64,000 nt of DNA from [Clostridium] methylpentosum DSM 5476 (GTDB taxonomy: Bacteria; Bacillota; Clostridia; Oscillospirales; Ruminococcaceae). Within the stretch, counting starts at the first letter, position 1. The number at the start of each line of letters is the position of its first letter. The stretch covers positions 368,608 through 432,607 of the forward strand of contig EQ973344.1 in assembly GCA_000158655.1 (NCBI GenBank), given 5' to 3'. Under the pieces are notes generated by a model. It had not been told where the DNA came from. It searched no databases and worked only from the letters and a program-made list of their open reading frames with translations. This document shows, in pieces, positions 61,695-64,000 of the stretch. A program made the translations under genes and the position numbers.

Positions 61695-61994
61695 CGAAAG
61701 ACAACTCGGTAAACAGCTGAGGATGCGACTGGAGAAGTGCTGCATTTTCTTTTTCTACACCTCTCTGACTGGACAAAACAATTCGTTCAAAATTCAGTTG
61801 TATAGGCACTTTTTCAAGAAAAATTTGTCATCAGGCAGCAGCTTACAACACATGCTCTCTAAGATGCATCCGCTGCCTTGCCTGCTGTTTAGGGAACAGG
61901 CCCTCTCCTTAAAATTGGGGTGCTGCGCCTAGAATCCTTTGTTTCCGAAATCTGATTTGAAAATCCAGCATCTGTCGTATCAACACCTGCTGGA
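61695..61994. other. Intergenic spacer
   Basis: About 300 bases between the GNAT gene and the endolysin terminator palindrome. The ORF at 61723-61932 has only GAGG abutting its ATG and no recognisable product, so it is not called. Confidence 0.5.
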
Positions 61995-62037
61995 TGCATC
62001 ACAAAAGGCCGCGAAATTCGCGGCCTTTTGTGATGCA
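61995..62037 (-). terminator. Long palindromic terminator after the endolysin
   Basis: Two perfect 21-base arms around a single central base, with CCTTTT/AAAAGG inside the arms. It lies 31 bases past the endolysin stop. The broken LysM reading frame runs through it. Confidence 0.75.
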
Positions 62038-62067
62038 ATTGTAATTCTATTCTCCGGATGAATGAGG

Positions 62068-63069
62068 TCAGAGTCTGAAATCCCGTTGCGCTGCGCGGGT
62101 TTCTGCCAGGTTGTCCCGTGGCATGTCGCAGGTGTCTCCTGACCGGACAACATACACTGCCTCTCCCGAGTCCCTCGGTTTCTGTGAATCTTCTGTTCCG
62201 ATCTCTGCGTACCCGCGAATGTCCCCATCGTTGCACCGGCCGAGAGAACCGCCGCTCAGCAGATAGGGATTGCGCGCGCTGGGGATCACCCTTGTGATGG
62301 TCCCAACCTTCCACTCCGAGGGCACGGTCGCCTTGTTGGAATCGGTCTCGGTCGAGGACTCGTAATAGCTCGACACCGTCACCGTATCCCCCACCTGGTA
62401 GGCGGTGGGAGATTCCTCCGGCGCTGGGGCTTGCGGCGCGGACTGCTCTGGGGCGAACCCATTGAGCCCCTGCTCCCGGATGAGGGCGGGATAGTCCCGA
62501 TAGGCCCAGTCGAGGTCACAGTTCCCGGAAATTCCGGCGATCTGTTCCCGGCTGGAACACTGCCAGATGCCGTGCTCTTTGTCGTAATCGGTGACCGCCG
62601 CGTAGTGTGCAAGCCAGATGTCCCACCGCTTGATGCGGTCGTAAATCAGCTTGTGCTGGACCCAGTACTTGTTGGCATACACCATGGTGTAGTACCCCGC
62701 GGCTTCGACGATTCCGCAGAAGGTCTCGACAATCTGGGTGAGCGTCTCGCTCGAAAGCCCCTCCTGCGATCCGTCCTCGATGTCAAAGGCGACCGGGTAG
62801 TCGAGGGAATAGGGGGCGATCCAACTCAGAAACAGCTCGGCCTCCCGGCGGGCGTCCTCCACCGATTGCGCATAGCTGTAGTGGTACGCCCCCACATGCA
62901 CCCCCGCGGCCTGCGCGCCCTGCACATTCTGGTCAAAATACGGGTCTTTCTGGTGTTCATACATCCCGTAGCCCGCGCGGACCATCGCAAATTCCACCCC
63001 GTCGGCCCGAACCGCCGGCCAGTCAATCTGACCTTGGTATTTGGATACGTCAATTCCTTTGATCGGCAT
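62068..63069 (-). CDS. GH25 lysozyme endolysin with a frameshifted LysM tail
   Basis: A 333-residue muramidase that hydrolyses peptidoglycan in phage-type lysis. The GH25 domain (about 1-200) has Asp7 (GIDVSKYQG) and the catalytic DIED motif (96-99), and WQCSS near 170 fits the fold's end. An SH3-like bacterial domain (about 222-300, QVGDTVTVSSYY) follows. Residues 309-317 begin a LysM (YVVRSGDT), but the frame then departs. In the alternative frame the rest of a LysM (HGTTWQK-AQRNGISDSDLIHP) is readable down to the terminator. GGAGGAG precedes the ATG. It lies after the holin. Confidence 0.9.
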   Translation of the reverse strand: MPIKGIDVSKYQGQIDWPAVRADGVEFAMVRAGYGMYEHQKDPYFDQNVQGAQAAGVHVGAYHYSYAQSVEDARREAELFLSWIAPYSLDYPVAFDIEDGSQEGLSSETLTQIVETFCGIVEAAGYYTMVYANKYWVQHKLIYDRIKRWDIWLAHYAAVTDYDKEHGIWQCSSREQIAGISGNCDLDWAYRDYPALIREQGLNGFAPEQSAPQAPAPEESPTAYQVGDTVTVSSYYESSTETDSNKATVPSEWKVGTITRVIPSARNPYLLSGGSLGRCNDGDIRGYAEIGTEDSQKPRDSGEAVYVVRSGDTCDMPRDNLAETRAAQRDFRL

Positions 63070-63101
63070 TTTTCTCCTCCTTTTGTATCTACTGAAAGAC
63101 G

Positions 63102-63146
63102 ATCACACCATCCCAAAAGGGAGGTATCCTCCCGATTCAGTGTGAT
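63102..63146 (-). promoter_or_regulatory. Nested hairpin in the endolysin leader
   Basis: Outer ATCACAC/GTGTGAT (63102-63108 with 63140-63146) encloses GGGAGG-TAT-CCTCCC (63119-63133). It sits 30 bases upstream of the endolysin start and just after the holin terminator, and might modulate endolysin expression. Confidence 0.35.
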
Positions 63147-63198
63147 AGCATCAATCATCTTTTCTTTTGACTGATCCCCCTCATCCTTGTATATTGTG

Positions 63199-63240
63199 AA
63201 CGGAAGGGCGCCCCGCCTCAAGAGCAGGCGCCCTTCCGTT
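63199..63240 (-). terminator. Terminator of the holin gene
   Basis: A perfect 14-base-pair stem, AACGGAAGGGCGCC/GGCGCCCTTCCGTT, between holin and endolysin. T-content after it is low, so partial read-through into the endolysin is possible. Confidence 0.6.
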
Positions 63241-63276
63241 GCAGCGTCCTATGTATTCTGATGACGAGTCGTCCTG

Positions 63277-63681
63277 TTATTTCTCGGATTTATCTCGCAG
63301 TTGCAGGAACACCCTTTTCAAAGCGCTGGGAATGGGGACGAAGACCGCCGCGTTTTCAAGCAGGCTAAGCCCCTCATTGGCAATGAAAAAGACCAGCACG
63401 ATCTCCCGCAGAGGAAGTGAGCCGCTCAACAACAGTTGAAGTGTATTGGCAGCGGCAACGAGGATAAACAGCACAACTTTTTTGACAATTCCCTGAAAGC
63501 CGATTTTACTCGAGAGTTCTTTTTGGCAGACGGCTTTCGCGAGCCCGGTGATGTAGTCGAGCACGACAAGGGTGATGAGAGCTGCGAGCAGCCCGTCCCA
63601 GCCGCCCATCAGGCCGGCGAGGATGCCCCCCGCGGCTCCGGAAAGGACGCTGATGCTATTAAAAAGTTTTTCAAAATTCAT
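63277..63681 (-). CDS. Phage holin (toxin secretion/phage lysis holin family)
   Basis: A 134-residue membrane protein of the holin family typical of Firmicutes prophages (Phage_holin_4 type). Three or four hydrophobic helices (about 15-45, 62-85 and 88-110) and the conserved LDYITGLAKA and FFIANEGLSLLENAA motifs are present. It would make the pores that release the endolysin. AGGACG precedes the ATG. It is the first complete gene of the lysis cassette. Confidence 0.92.
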   Translation of the reverse strand: MNFEKLFNSISVLSGAAGGILAGLMGGWDGLLAALITLVVLDYITGLAKAVCQKELSSKIGFQGIVKKVVLFILVAAANTLQLLLSGSLPLREIVLVFFIANEGLSLLENAAVFVPIPSALKRVFLQLRDKSEK

Positions 63682-63696
63682 AATGGTTCGTCCTAA

Positions 63697-64000
63697 TCAA
63701 AATTCAAAACCTCCAAAGACCGTCCAGTACACAGTGAGACTTGTAATATAAACTCCATAATACGATTCCCAATCAAAAGAATTCTCTCCAAATTCAACAA
63801 ATCCTTCTGATAGACTGATTTCCCCCTGTGTACTCTAGAATATAGCTCGTAATATTGGATGAGAGGTCTGGCTTATTGATAACCGCATTAAAGATTGGCA
63901 TGTGGAGTTCTGAAGCAACCGCATACGAGATCGCAGCCATGGGACGGAAAGAAAAATCAAGAATGTTTAATCTCGTAGAATAAAAGTTCTCTTGGCCCCA
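63697..64000 (-). pseudogene. Frameshifted unknown gene upstream of the holin, cut by the window edge
   Basis: From the right edge (64000) one minus-strand frame is open for 69 codons and ends at a TGA at 63794-63796. The +1 frame, from the G5 run on, gives a continuing protein end (EISLSEGFVEFGENSF...TVYWTVFGGFEF) stopping at 63697, 16 bases before the holin. A single extra G in the run at 63822-63826 explains the break: with four G the sequence would read ILEYTGEISLSEG. The composition is AT-rich and the product unknown. It could be a broken phage gene or a sequencing error. Confidence 0.55.

Overview
The window looks like a chromosomal segment of an endospore-forming, low-to-moderate-GC Gram-positive of class Clostridia. 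A member of the Oscillospiraceae/Ruminococcaceae fits best, but that is inference. Supporting evidence: strong GGAGG Shine-Dalgarno sites, sigma-A type promoters with 17-base spacers, RemA (DUF370), GerW/YtfJ, two CotF-like coat proteins, DacF-type carboxypeptidases, ScpA/ScpB, a PASTA kinase, and a glutaminase-fused PurL.

Layout. Bases 1-263 resemble the end of an IS200/IS605-type element with no transposase left. Bases 576-14483 form a long minus-strand run of 14 tightly packed housekeeping genes, read yicC-remA-gmk-rpoZ-coaBC-priA-def-fmt-(M48-like peptidase)-rsmB-rlmN-prpC-prkC-rsgA, with a promoter ahead of yicC. A decayed sigma-70 gene lies at 14784-15186. Next is a three-gene biotin-dependent carboxyltransferase cluster (15526-18743). 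Bases 19009-24007 hold rluB-like, dacF, ytfJ, a DUF2953 gene, scpB, scpA and an M50 protease. Ribosomal protein genes rpmB and rpmF flank a gpsA-methyltransferase-plsY-der-DUF512 run (24185-30024). Then come yceD, a P-loop protein, pgi, a second D,D-carboxypeptidase and an HPr-like protein that lacks the phosphorylatable histidine. Two back-to-back promoters near 34.3 kb separate this minus-strand block from the plus-strand pair mtaB-purL.

From 39.8 kb the content becomes more accessory. It starts with a 2432-residue cyclic beta-1,2-glucan synthase-like enzyme. A sugar kinase/nucleoside hydrolase pair follows, then DedA, Ogt, small regulators, CotF-like coat proteins and a flotillin/NfeD pair. 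Further right are a markedly AT-rich methyltransferase, a zinc-ribbon membrane protein with a duplicated extracellular domain, and two GNAT acetyltransferases. The right edge (62.1-64.0 kb) is a phage-type lysis cassette: a holin and a GH25 endolysin whose C-terminal LysM is broken by a frameshift, preceded by a gene that is itself frameshifted at a G5 run and leaves the window.

How the genes work together. The left block couples translation (RsgA, RlmN, RsmB, Fmt, Def), replication restart (PriA), nucleotide and CoA supply (Gmk, CoaBC) and Ser/Thr phospho-signalling (PrkC/PrpC). The middle block covers peptidoglycan trimming, chromosome segregation, phospholipid synthesis and ribosome assembly. 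No CRISPR array, rRNA or tRNA gene was recognised. I did not find a convincing wholly new system. The best candidates for follow-up are the duplicated-domain zinc-ribbon protein, the transposase-less IS605-like end, the giant glucan synthase and the decaying phage lysis cassette.
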